Part shown: positions 30,361 to 42,309 of the stretch, piece by piece
Numbering within the stretch: the first letter of the stretch is position 1
Layout of the letters: the number at the start of each line of letters is the position of its first letter
NCBI GenBank assembly: GCA_017311185.1
Contig: JAESUZ010001291.1
Coordinates: forward strand, 310,001-374,000
DNA length: 64,000 nucleotides
Origin: Proteles cristata cristata
Lineage: Eukaryota; Chordata; Mammalia; Carnivora; Hyaenidae
Reading direction: 5' to 3'
Position numbers and translations under genes: made by a program
The notes under the pieces: model-generated
The model's database searches: none
What the model was told of the DNA's origin: nothing
The model's input: only the letters and a program-made list of their open reading frames with translations

Positions 30361-31440
30361 ATAAACTGTTGAGACAAAGGTAAGAATAAACATTTTTCTC
30401 AAACTCACATGGAAAATTCATGAAGCTAGACCACATTCTTGGCCTTAGACACAACTCAACAAATTCAAAAGAACAGAAATCATAAAACTCCTCACAGAGA
30501 GAAATGAGAATTAAGCCAGAATTAAACCAGAAATCAATAACAGAAAGATAACTGGAAAATCCCAAATACGTGGAACTTACACAACATTTCTAAATAGCAA
30601 ACGGGTCAAAAACTAAATCTTGAGAAATATTTTTAAGTTTTTTGAAATACACGAAAAAGCAAACACGCTTATCAAAATTTGTGGCATGCAGTAAAAGCAG
30701 TGTTTAGAGGGGAATTTATAGCACTGAATCCATACATTAGGGAGAAAAAAAAAGAGATCTACAATCAATAACATAAATATCCCCATTAGGAAACTAGCAA
30801 AAGATGAGCAAATTAAATCCAAAGTGACCAGAAGAAAAGTAATAAGAATTAGAGCAGATCAATGAAAAAAAAAAAACAAAACAAACAAACAAAAATCAAC
30901 TGGGAAAAGTCAACAAAACCAGGAGCTGGTTCTATGAAACGATCAATAAAATCAATAAGGCAGCCTAACAGAAAAAGAGAGGACATAAATTACTAATATT
31001 GGAACTGAAGGAGGAGACATCAATACAAATTCTGTATTAAAAGGATAATAAAGGAATACTGTGAATAACTTTATGCCTGCAAATTTGATAATCTAGATGA
31101 AATGGGCCGATTCCTTGAAAGATACAATCTGCCAAAAGCACCCAGGAGGAAATAGACAATGTTATAGCTCTATCTATTTAAAAAAATCAAATCAATAATT
31201 AATAACCTTTCAAAAAGCCTACATGTGTTACGGGTGAATAATACCGAAGATTTACAGGAGAAATCATGCCAATTCTCTATAGCCTCTTTCAGAGGATAGA
31301 AGCAGAGAGAAGACTTCCTAACTCATTCTATGAGGTCAGCATTGCTTTAATACCAAATCAGACAGAGGTGTTACCAGAAAAGAAAACTACAGACAAAACA
31401 TCTCTCATGAACAAAGATTCAAAAATCCTCAACAAAATAT

Positions 31441-31651
31441 TTTTTAAAAAATTTTAACATTTATTCATTTTAGAGAGACAGAGCATGATCAGGGGAGGGG
31501 CAGAGGGAGACAGAGACACAGAATCCAAAGCAGGATCCATGCTCTGAGCCATCAGCACAGAGCCTGATGTGGGGCTTGAACTCACAAACCATGAGATCAT
31601 GACCTTAGCCAAAGTTGGATGCTTAACAGACTGAGCCACCTAGGCATCCCC
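31441..31651 (-). mobile_element. CAN-type SINE inside LINE-1, antisense
   Basis: 'caacaaaatatt' occurs before it and again just after (about 31430 and 31654). The copy ends 'ccacctaggcatccc'. Confidence 0.95.
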
Positions 31652-31768
31652 CACAACAAAATATTAACAAGTCAAATTTTAAAATGTATGAAAACATCAG
31701 AGACCATGACCAAGTGAGATTTATATCAGGTATGCAAGACTGGTTAACATTCAAAACTCAATTAAGGT

Positions 31769-31996
31769 AGGGGCGCCTGGGTGGCTTAGTCAGTTAAGCG
31801 TCCGACTTTCACTTAGGTCATGATCTCGCGGTGCGTGGGTTCGAGCCCCACGTCGGGGTCTGTGCTGACTGCCAGCTCAGAGCCTGGAGCCTGTTTCAGA
31901 GTCTGTAACTCCCTCTCTCTCTGACCCTCCCCTGCTCATTCTGTCTCTCTCTCTCTCTCCTAGAAATAAAAATAAAAACATTAAAAGAAATTTTCA
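31769..31996 (+). mobile_element. CAN-type SINE inside LINE-1
   Basis: It is a young type ('ggggcgcctgggtggcttag', 'cctagaaataaaaataaaaac'). 'aaaactcaa' lies on both sides, with a small indel in the second TSD copy. Confidence 0.96.
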
Positions 31997-32504
31997 AAAA
32001 ACTCAAGGTAATCCATAACATCAACAGACTAAAAAAGGAAAATCACATGATCATATCGATAGATGCAGAAACACCCATTCATGATAAAAATTCTTGGTAA
32101 GCTAGAAATAGAGAGGAACTCTCTCAAGTTGATAAAGACTATCTACAAAAAGACCTGCAGCTAACATAATACTCAAAGCTTTCCTACTAAGATCAAGTAC
32201 AAGGCAAGGATGTCCCCTCTCAATGGTTTCAAATCCATTCTGGAAGTCTTTGCTAAGTCAGCAAGGGAAAAAAAAAAAGAGAGGAATTAAAAGTTTATAG
32301 ATCAGAAAGGATTGGGAAGGAAGACATAAAACTGTCTTTGTTCACAGCTGACATTAGTTGTAGAAACTTTGAAAGATTTGATCAAAACCTTCTGGAACTA
32401 ACTAGCAACTATGGCAAGTTTGCAAGGTTAGTATACAAATCCAACTGCTTCCCTCTATGCCAGCAATGAATAAGTAGAATTTGACATTATAAAACAGTAT
32501 TATT

Positions 32505-32752
32505 GGGGCACCTGGGTGCCTCAGTTGGTGATCTGACTCTTGATTTTGGCTCAGGTCATGCATCTGACTCTTGATCTTGGCTCAGTTCATGTTCTCACAG
32601 TTGGTGGGAATGAGCCCTGAGCCAGGGTCCATGCTGACGATCCTGCTTGGGATTCTCTCTCTTTCTCTCTCCCTGCTCCTCCCCAACTCGTGTGCTTGTG
32701 TTTTCTCTCCCAAAATAAATTAAAATTTTTTTTTAATCTTTAAAAAAAATAC
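32505..32752 (+). mobile_element. CAN-type SINE with internal duplication, inside LINE-1
   Basis: The segment 'atctgactcttgattttggc' through 'caggtcatg' is repeated in tandem with small changes at about 32529-32592, making the copy longer than usual. Confidence 0.95.
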
Positions 32753-33315
32753 AATACTTTTGTATTAGCACTCCTCAAATTAAAATATCTTTCTAAAAAT
32801 CTAACAAAATATGTACAAGATCTATATGACGAAACTGTAAAACTCTGGTGAATAAATTTAAAAAGAACCAGATACGTGAGGAGACATTCCATGTTCGTGG
32901 GTTGGGAGACTCAATATTGTCAAGACATCACTTCTTCCCAACTTAGTCTACAGCTTCCGTGTGTTCCCGATCAAAATTCCAGGTAGTTACTTTATAGGTG
33001 TCAACAAAAGGATTCTAAAGCTTATGGGGGAAGCAAAAGACCCAGAAAAGCTAATACAATATTGAATGAGAAGAACAAAGTTGGAAAGCTGATGGTACCC
33101 AACTTCAAGACTTACTATAAAACTCTAGTAATCAAAACAAGGTGGTATAGGTGACAAACAGACAAATATATCAATGGAAGAAATGGAGAACGAGACCCAC
33201 ATCAACGGAGTCAACCAATCTTTGACAAAGGAGCAATACAATGGAGCAAACATAGTCCCTTCAACAAATGGTACTAGAACTAGACAGGCATTCACACGCA
33301 AAACAAAAGAAAATG

Positions 33316-33320
<5 letters not shown>

Positions 33321-33347
<27 letters not shown>

Positions 33348-33349
33348 AG
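33321..33349. repeat. (AAAAC)n simple repeat
   Basis: About six AAAAC units lie in the A-rich LINE-1 sequence. Confidence 0.9.
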
Positions 33350-34710
33350 AATCTAGGCACAGACCTTACACAGTTCATAAAATATAAAACTCCCAGAAGA
33401 TAATATAGGAGAAAACCTGGGTGATTTGGGGTAAGGAATGCATTTTTGCTACAATACCACAGACATGATCCACGGACGAAATTGATGCTGTCGAATTTTA
33501 TTAAAATGTAAAACTGCATTAGAAAAGACAATGTCAAAAGAATGAGAAGACAAAACACAGATTGGGAGGAAATATTTGCAAGAGGCTTATCTGATAAAGG
33601 ACTGTTACCCAAAACATGCAAAGAACTCTTAAAACTTAACAAGAAGAAAAAACCAAACAATTAAAATATGGGACAAAGACCTTAACAGACACCTCACCAA
33701 AAAAATACACAGATAGCAAATAAGCATATGAAAAGATGCTCCGCATCACATGTGAGCAGAGAAATACAAATCAAAACAGCAACGACATACACCACTATCC
33801 ATCTATTAGAATGCCCCAAATCTAGAACACTGACAATACCAAATGCAAGCAAGGATGTCCCATATATGGCCATTGGAGACGCCAAATGGTGCAACCACCT
33901 TGGAAGACAGTTTGTCAGTTTTTTACAAAACTAAACATATTCTTACTACATAGTCTAGGAATCATGCTCCTTGGTATTTACCCAAAGAAGGTGAAAACAT
34001 ATGTCCACATGAAACCCTGCGTTAAGACCTGTTTATGGCAGCTTTAATCACAATTGCCAAAACTTGGAAGCAATGAGATGTTATTCAGTGGGTGAATAAA
34101 TAAACCGTACTTCCAGTTTACTTTCTGTGTACAATTAAGTTGTGTTAAGGCCAGACGAGAGGATATCATTCAGCACTAAAAAGAAATGAGCTATCAATAA
34201 ATGAAAAGACATGGAAGAAACTGAAGTGCATATTACTAAGTGAAAGAAGCCAATCTGAACCGTTTACATACTTTCTGATTCCAACTAAGTGGCATTCTGG
34301 AAGAGGCAAATCTATGGAGGCAGTAAATGGATCAGTGGTTGACAGGGGTGAGGAGCTGGGGGTGACTGAGAGGGGATTGGGATAGACAGGAGAATACTGA
34401 GGATTTTTAGGGCAGTGAAAATACTCTGATGATATTATAATGATGAATATATGTCATTATACATTTGTCCAATTTCATAGAATAAACATCAAGAGTGAAC
34501 TCTGATGTAAACTATGGACTTTTGGGGATAATGATGTGTCAGTGTATGTTTATCAGCTATAACAAATGGACCACTCTGGTGGGGGCTGGTGATAGTTGGG
34601 AAGGTGATGCATGTGTAAGGGCAGAGGCATACATGGGAAATCTCTGTACCTTTTTCTCAATTTCATTGTCAACATAAAAGTGCTCTAAAAAAATTCTCTC
34701 TCTCTTTTTT

Positions 34711-35043
34711 AAGAAAATGTCATTTTCTGTATGATTACAGTGTGCATAGAGTAGTATTTTACCCACAGTGAGGGTAGAAAATGCCAGTGGTTACTCTTTC
34801 CATGGTAATTTCTCATAAATGATCATCATTCTATGTATGTTAATACTTCACATCTATGGATTTCTAAAGGGAATGTTGAAGATTAATTTCTTTGTAGAAA
34901 GAAAAAGGTAATATGTGAGTGATGTGTCCATTATAACTCAGTAATGAATAGGACAGAGAAGAGACTCGGGAAGGATTTTTTTCTTATGTTCACTGCCGTA
35001 CTTTTCCAGATATGTTTCCAAATTTTCTATATAGGAGGAATAC
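34711..35043. other. Intergenic sequence, nothing recognised
   Basis: It lies just past the LINE-1 3' end. No further repeat or gene is identified. Confidence 0.4.
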
Positions 35044-35059
35044 CTAAAGGTGAATTTTA

Positions 35060-35270
35060 TTTTTTTAATCTTTTTTAACATGTATGTATTATTGAGAAAC
35101 AGAGGGAGACAGAGAGACATAGCATGAGCATGGGAGGGGGAGAGAAAGGGGGAGACATAGAATCTGAAGCGGGGTTCCAGGTTCTGAGCTGTCAGTACAG
35201 CCCCCGATGTGGTGAGATCGTGACCTGAGCCGAAGTTGGATGCTCAACCGACTGAGCCACCCAGGCGCCC
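35060..35270 (-). mobile_element. CAN-type SINE, antisense
   Basis: A perfect 16-bp TSD 'ctaaaggtgaatttta' flanks it (35044-35059 and 35271-35286). An internal deletion removes the 'gggctcgaactcacga' part. Confidence 0.97.
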
Positions 35271-35399
35271 CTAAAGGTGAATTTTAAACATAATCTGGAT
35301 TTAACTCTACAGTTCTGTGGCACATTTTTAGAGTTATTACTGTATCAAAAATGTAATTCCACGTAAATAAATATAGAGGTATATAGTTGTCAATGCTTG

Positions 35400-35650
35400 G
35401 ATAGTCTTCTATTGAGTTGATTGTCATAATTTATGTAGCCAACACCTCACTTTTGAATATTTGGATTGCTTTCCAATTTCACTATTACAAACTATATTGT
35501 GATAAACCTTGTTTATCTGAACACTTGTTTACTTTATACATATTTCATCAGAATACTGTAGAGATGGAATGGCATGGTCAGAGGTCCCTTGAAGTTGTCT
35601 TAAAAGTTCTTTGGAAATATCAAGAAATGCCTAAAAACCATTTTTTAGAA
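35400..35650 (-). mobile_element. Old LINE-1 3' fragment, antisense
   Basis: 'cacttttgaatatttggatt', 'gctttccaatttcactatta' and 'gatggaatggcatggtcaga' follow the antisense L1M pattern. Confidence 0.6.
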
Positions 35651-37250
35651 ATAATCTAATGTGGTAATTTTGAATAATTTATGAAACCCTTTATTCATCC
35701 TTTGGATTTCCTATTTTATGTCTTACCAAGAAGTATTTCAAAGACCATCTGTTTGGATTTTCCCCAGACATAGACTACTCATGTGCAATCCACTTACTCA
35801 ACTTCTTTCAAATTTTTGACAGAAAAGCACAAAACTAATTTTTTAATTTAAAGCATGAATTCAATCTGTTCAGAATCCAGGTGTTTAGCTGCGCCAAGAA
35901 AATGTATTATTTTATAGAGAATCTTTCATTTTCAATCAAAATTTTGAAACAAAATACTTAAACACATCCTGCCATTGAATCCAAATATCATTTGTGAAAC
36001 AAGGTCCATTTTTCAGCAAGAATCCAATTTCAAGGTATGTTTGTGGAGCAAGACCCTTTCTCTTCCATATATCTTGCATCCTTCAAACACAAAGACGCTA
36101 AAAATTGAAAAAGAAGAGGCAGAGAAGAGAAAAAGGAGGAGAAAGTTTCTACTGATCTAGGTAAAAGCAATGGCAGTCCCCAACTAGTTCCAAAATTTAA
36201 CATAACAAGCATGTTAATTCATTGAAATTTAGCAATCTCTTGTTTAGTATAAATAGTAACGCCTCTTAGCTAAAAAACTAATCCACAATCCTGTTGAATC
36301 TGTACATTACGAACAATAGAAAGCACTTCTGTTGCAGTACCAGTAATTAAATTTAAAAAAAACACCTCTATATGTTGATTTAATAGTTTCGTGTTTTCCT
36401 CGAATATTGGTTCATGAAGAAAACCTTCGTTTCTGTTTTTGTTTTTGTTCTTACCTTGTGTTTCTGGAGGACTGTGGGCATTTATTGGCATCTGATAACC
36501 AAGGAGTTTATCCACCACTTCAGGCATTATTATCACAGAACGACACAAACTGAGTTATAGGTCCCTGACCCGGAAATGAAGTTTAGGAGCTTTTGATTGT
36601 CATTTAAGCAAAGGAATGCCTTTAACCGCCACTAAAAAAATCCCCTCCAAAAGCGACCAAGGAGAATGTGTAAGGTGAATATTGCACATTGAAGTGAAGC
36701 CAGATCTGCATCCTCAGGTGATCCTGTTAAGACTTTCATGTTGTATTTCCAGCTGGTTTGACAGCTACTGGAGAAAGATGGTTTCCCTGGTCCTCACTAT
36801 ACACAGCAGCACCAGGGCCCGAGGCCCGAAATCCCTGGTTGCTACATCATGACCTTCCTCTTTGACATCTAAGTGCCTGGAGGGAACTAGAGGAACGCCG
36901 TCACCAACAGCCCCGACTCCCTCCCAACCACTTCTCCTGGCTGTGTGAAGCGCTCTCCCCCCATGCCTGTCCCACACTCTGGTTCCTGCAGATCCTACGT
37001 CAAACTGGGATGCTCTGGACTTGCTATTACCATAAACCAACTCCTACCTTCCCTTATTTCATGCTACAGATCTGGCCCCATCTTCTTTTCAGTGGTCATC
37101 AGTGCCGGCCAATGGTGCAGGGCAGTGGAAAGGCGGAAAGGGAAGAATCTTTATGATAGGATTGGCCCTGGGGGAGAAAAGGATGCCCTACTATCGGTTG
37201 ATACAGATCATAGGACTCTCTCTACCAAGCCTGTCCTTGGTTTTCTCTAG
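35651..37250. other. Intergenic sequence; one ORF with a splice-donor-like site
   Basis: The stretch is largely unassigned. A 92-codon minus-strand ORF (36270-36548) contains CACAAG|GTAAGAAC with the boundary at 36455/36454. This could mark a non-coding or unknown exon, but I recognise no protein family and the acceptor side is weak. Confidence 0.35.
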
Positions 37251-39699
37251 GTCTGTTTGTTGCAGTTGGGAAGTCTAATGGCAGAGAAAGCTTGTTGAAA
37301 GTGTTCATGATGTGTGCAGTAGACATTTCTGGGATTGTCTGTTCACCACTTTCTTGGGATTGGCCTCCCCCCCACCCTATGCCCCCTGCCCACTGCCCAC
37401 AGGTGCCTGCAAAGTCCTTCCCCTCACTGGACTCAGTTTATTGATCTTTGTCCCTTTTGTGGGATCTTTGGAATTAAGACTGAAAGAGGTCAAACGACTT
37501 CCTGATTCTTTGAGATGTCCTAGGAATTTGATGTTGTTATTGAACCAAGTTTAAATGAGTGCGGTGATGTTGACAGTCAACAGAACACTGATAGGCACAC
37601 ACGTGGGCTTTCTGCTCTCAGCTAGCTTTATATCACTTCTTCCCTGCTTTTTGCTCTAGTAAGAGGGCTATGGTAACCAGGGAGCCAGTCTTGATTCTCA
37701 GACCTAAGGGATTAAGGGAGATTATCAGAATAGAGACAGAACTGAATTCGCTTCTCTTGGATAATGCACGTAATCACCACTCCAACCGCTTTTTGATACA
37801 TTCCCTTACTTGCACGAAGGACTATGTCACTGCTCTAATGCTAGCTGAATTTCAGCCAGTAACTTATTTTACCACGCCTTTTTAGCTAGATTTCAGATAA
37901 GCAATCACATATGAACATGGATATCAGGCCAAGAGCCATTTTGAAAGGCAATCTCAAGTTCAAGGGAAACGGGAATATCTAGCCCTTCAAAGATATTGGC
38001 TCAATTCTCTGGTTCAGGAGCTAGATCAGTAGGATATTAGTCTTGCGTGCCCGTTCTTGGTTGATCTGGAGATGGGATGAGTATGAAGGGGAGAATGTTC
38101 AGGGAAATCTTGAGGCCAGTCAGGCAGCCAGCCCCAAACCTGCCTACAACTGGCACAAGAGTGTTTTTATTGTAATGAGAATATTTTGAATTAAAAATAA
38201 CACACCTCCTCTTGCTTAGGTGTGGTTGGCAAGAAGCCACCTGCTTGTTGATAGAAAGGAATAAAGTGCTAAACATAAAAAGACTTAGACATGCTTTTTG
38301 CAATAAAAACCTTCCTAAACAATGATAATACAGTCTACTCTCAGAGCATTGAATTTCCATGTTCTTTGAGTCCCTATCTGGTACTACTTGGAAATCTTCT
38401 CTCTTCCACAAACTGAAATTAATTAACAGCTTCTTCTCTTTCTAATGATCTATAGTATTGATAAGTTTGCACTCTGGTCCACAATTTATAAATATGATCT
38501 AAGCTACCACTTTTATGCTAAACTGCAGAATGGAAGAAAATATTCAGACTCTAATAGTGATGGTGTTTGCAAACATGGTATCATTTCAGTGTGATTTCGT
38601 ATCTGGGAAAGGATTCACCGGTGACAGTCGATATACTACGCTCCATGTGCCACAATGCTGCAACTGGCCAGAAGATGAATGCCTTTAGTGCATCTACAAA
38701 CCTAAAGGTCATTTCGTCCCACAATGGTGGCTCTTTTCCGTGTCTGCATGTCACATTTTACAAAATGGACTAACCCCGTTGAACCTCTTAGAAATCATGC
38801 CAGAGTAGCTCCCAGATCTGTGCTATGTGACATGTAATATGTATTTTAACCAGAAAGCCCTCCCTCTCCTTCAGCAGGATGTGGCAAAGGGACATTGGTC
38901 CCTCCTTTGGTACCACACTCACTTTGGCTATCGGGAAGTGATTCCTCACTCCATGCACCAGATGTTAGCATTTATAAGATTCTAAATCTGGTGACATGTA
39001 GTGAATATTGTCAGAGTAAGATGAGCTTAAATGCTTCTCATATTGTTTATTGCAGGAAGGCTTCTGGTGGGGAGGGAGGTTATTCAGCCTCCTCCTAGGA
39101 TTATATAGATAAGCAGCATGTTCTGGGGCTCCTAGGAATTTGTTCCCGAGTGGTTTACCAGATTGTTTCAGCCACGAAATGTGTCTAAGATCCCCATTTC
39201 CCTTTCAGAAATATGAACAATATAACATTATTATGTAATCTGTTTTGAAAGTTGGTCAAAAGACATGCTTTTCATCCCTCGTTTTACCCAGATGGTATCC
39301 ATTCATTTAACAATTAGCATGTATGAGGGGTGAACACATGAATCCGAAGATAAAGGGACAGTTCTGGCTAAGAGTCACTAACTGTAGAGTCAAGCTTATA
39401 GAGATTCAGACTGATTGCTGCCACCAGATAATTATTTACTGCTTTTCTCTTTTTTCTCCTCTTTTTGAGGATACACCCTCAACGTAATCCATCACTTGCT
39501 CTCTGGTGCCTCTCTCCTCTATGATTGGCACCACCCTGCATGTAGATGCCCCGTCGCAGAGAGTGAGGTTTCCTCCCTGCTGCAACTCCGTTGCTCATAG
39601 TGCCAGAGCCCAACAGGGACCAAGAGCTGTTCATTTGTCCTGTTAACATCTCTCTGTGCCCTTCTCCCCATCCTCAGCAGCTGGCATCTTCATCGACCT
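37251..39699. other. Intergenic sequence, apparently unique
   Basis: About 2.4 kb shows no SINE or LINE-1 signature, unusual for this window. The ORFs present (longest 124 codons, minus, 38037-38411) have no recognisable domains. It may contain conserved non-coding sequence, which only alignment can show. Confidence 0.4.
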
Positions 39700-40140
39700 T
39701 CCCCTACTTTATGATACCCCTCTCCGGGTCTCTCTGCCTCTATTCCTGTCTACTTATTCTCATTGCTGCTAGAGAGACACTTTAGAAAGGAGGCGTGATT
39801 GTACAACTCCTCTGCTTCAAACCCTACACTGGCTCTCCATGGTACTTGGGGTAAAATCACGTGGCTTTGTACTCACCACCTCTCATATGCCCCTCCTCTT
39901 CTGTTCTCTTCTCCGGCCCTACGGAATCACGTGGATGGCCTTCTGTGTCCCACTTTCCCCAATTTTTGGGCCTTCCAATGGGCCATTCTCTTTATCTGGA
40001 AGAATCTCCTCGGCCCCTGCCCCCCTGCCTTACTTACATCCTTGATTACTAAAGCCTCTGGCTTCAGAACTGTCACTCACTGTTATTGCCCTAACAGCAG
40101 CAGTAGGAACTGTCTATTAATCATCTTTTCTCCAGGAAAA
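39700..40140 (+). mobile_element. L2 fragment
   Basis: 'caaaccctacactggctctc', 'catggtacttggggtaaaat' and 'tatctggaagaatctcc' fit the L2 block 'aaaccctccaatggctccc' to 'ctggaatgctcttcc'. It is diverged. Confidence 0.6.
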
Positions 40141-41021
40141 AGGTTTTCTATTTCCAGTTTGTACTTGCAGCAAACTTTCTAGAATTTTAGGCAGCTCAAG
40201 CTGCCAGTCTATCTATGCCTGGTTATCATGAAACTCTAGCATCTTTTGCAGATATAGGGTGGTGCTTCTATCCTAAGCAAGTGAATTAGGGACCCTTGGA
40301 AACTAGAGCTCTTTCAAGCCCCTGGGTTATTATTTCATGAATATATGACTATTTACTTTGACTCTGAGCTGAGTAAGTTTCATCCAGTGTCTAGCACTGC
40401 CTACAATAACTTCTCCCACTCACCTTGATGGTAAAAACAACCTGATAGTTTACTTTATACCTTTCACCCAGTAACTTAGCTCTCAAAACAACCTCTGGCT
40501 CTTGGAACCTTGGCTTAGTTCTCCTGAATCTTTGCAGGTGGCTCCGTTTTCTGAGTGTACAATACTAAGTCTGGAACATTCAAACCATGAGCACTTATTG
40601 CTAGACCGATAGGAATTTTTATGTTTTATTGTTTTCATGGCGCAAGCCTTTAGAAATATATTGGCATACAATCATTAAATATGGAAGGCAAATTTTGTTT
40701 CTTGATGGGAAAATATAATTTTCCCAAGTGTTGAGTACAATTAATTTTCATCTTCCAAAGAGGTAAGAGTGTGTTTGAAAGTCTCGTTGCTAGGTGAATT
40801 AATTCAGTGTATCTTAAGGATTTTTATTTTGTGTGGTTTTTTTTACCTACTGTATCTCACAGTGAGAAACTTGTTCTACATTATTATACATACATATGTA
40901 TGCATATATATCTCAAGAGAAGAGAATGTATGTACATACACACACTCTACTGAGACAAAATTTCTAAAAGATAACATATATGCTTGGTATATGTGGTACA
41001 CACTGACATCATTGACATTTT
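40141..41021. other. Intergenic sequence, nothing recognised
   Basis: It includes an AT-rich tract with ATACATATGTATGC-like palindromic pieces at about 40890-40910. No gene is supported. Confidence 0.4.
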
Positions 41022-41226
41022 TTTAAAGTTTATTTACTTATTTTAAGAGAAAGAGAGTGTGTGTGAGTAAGGGAGGGACAGAGAGAGAGAGGCAGAGAGA
41101 GAATTCCAAGCAGGCTTCACTCTGTCAGCACAGAACCCAACGTGGGGCTCAAACTCGCAAACTGTGAGATCATGACCTCAGCTGAAAAAGAGCCAAATGC
41201 TAACAAACTGAGCCACCCAAGTCCCC
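41022..41226 (-). mobile_element. CAN-type SINE, antisense, older
   Basis: It ends 'gccacccaagtcccc', and the flanks 'ttgacattttt' (about 41012 and 41230) are the TSD. Confidence 0.95.
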
Positions 41227-42085
41227 TATTTGACATTTTTTATTCTATCCTACCTACCCTATGCTATCCTACAATGTTCTGTTCATTACCCATTAAGTTT
41301 ATTTCATTACATGCAATTGAAAAGCACTGCCTTATAATTTTTGACAATAAAATAACAAGGCAAGTAAAGTGGCCTGGAGTAATGCTACTTTTTTACTTTC
41401 TGGAACATTTCCCCATCCGTTTGTCCTTTGACCCTGAGGTAACCCTGGTGGGGCTCGTTTACAATGGCTTCTTCACATTCTTGTCCTTTGAGGTAAGCAT
41501 GTGACTAGAGTTTGGTCAGTTATCACACATTTCCTCCTGGACGTGTGATTCTTCCACATAAGGATGTTTAGTCCCAGGTGGACTGATCAACACTTCGCTG
41601 CTAGGATGAGTGTGGAAGATGGCCTCTATCTTCTGGGGCTGCCAAGCTGAGAAGGAGGTGGGGCAGCCATCTTTATCTTCTTTGTAGAGCAAAAGCCTGA
41701 TTGAATAGCAGAGCCAAGCTCTGCTGAGGAATGGAGAGAGAGGGAGAGAGCACCCTGGAAGCAATGTATGAGGGGCCGGACCAAGTCTGGGAAGAATTCT
41801 AAATTTACCTTGTACTTTCCAGGTATAGGAGAATATTGTTTCTTTGTCTTTAAGCTGTTTTGAATTGAGTTTTCTCACCCTTCTCGGGTGGAAGGGTCTT
41901 GATCCCATGGTTAAGCAGATGGGTACAGAAGGCTAACGTTCATGAAGTGAATGCAAAGATCACACGACTGTGTCCATATTGGAAATAGTCATAAATGCTA
42001 TCCTCTGCCCCCTTCTTCATCCATTTAGAAATGGGCTGTTTGGTGACTTACATGGCAGGATAATATACTTAAGAATATTTTATTT
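41227..42085. other. Intergenic sequence, nothing recognised
   Basis: ORFs on both strands (120 and 130 codons) have no recognisable domain. No repeat could be named. Confidence 0.4.
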
Positions 42086-42309
42086 TATTTTATTTTTCAG
42101 TATTTTTATTTATTTCTAGGAGAGAGAAAGAGAGACAGCGTGAGCAGGGGAGGGTCAGAGAGAGAGGGAGACACAGATTCCGAAACAGGCTCCAGGCTCT
42201 GAGCTGGCAGTCAGCACAGAGCCCGACGCGGGGCTCAAACCCACAAACCGCGAGATCATGACCTGAGAGAAAGTCAGACGCTTAACCGACTAAGCCACCC
42301 AGGCGCCCC
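42086..42309 (-). mobile_element. CAN-type SINE, young, antisense
   Basis: It ends 'ccacccaggcgcccc', and 'agaatatttta' occurs on both sides (about 42072 and 42310). Confidence 0.97.

Larger units (their letters stand above)
30361..34710 (+). mobile_element. LINE-1 ORF2 to 3' UTR, old, interrupted by three SINEs
   Basis: ORF2 landmarks run in order: 'tgaagctagaccacattctt', 'gcatttaaa'-equivalent reverse transcriptase blocks, 'aaaacatctctcatgaac', 'ggcaaggatgtcccctctc' (the GCPLSP block), 'gttcgtgggttgggagactc' and 'aaaagatgctccgcatcac'. It then enters a 3' UTR of the older mammalian type ending near 34690. Frameshifts and stops are scattered through it, so it is dead. Its style differs from the 3' end at 1-700, which suggests an older subfamily. 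Confidence 0.88.

Noticed and set aside
33292..33894. Minus-strand ORFs of 122 and 66 codons that look membrane-protein-like
   Set aside because: They are again antisense to A-rich LINE-1 ORF2 sequence; T-rich reverse strands give Phe/Leu-rich translations.
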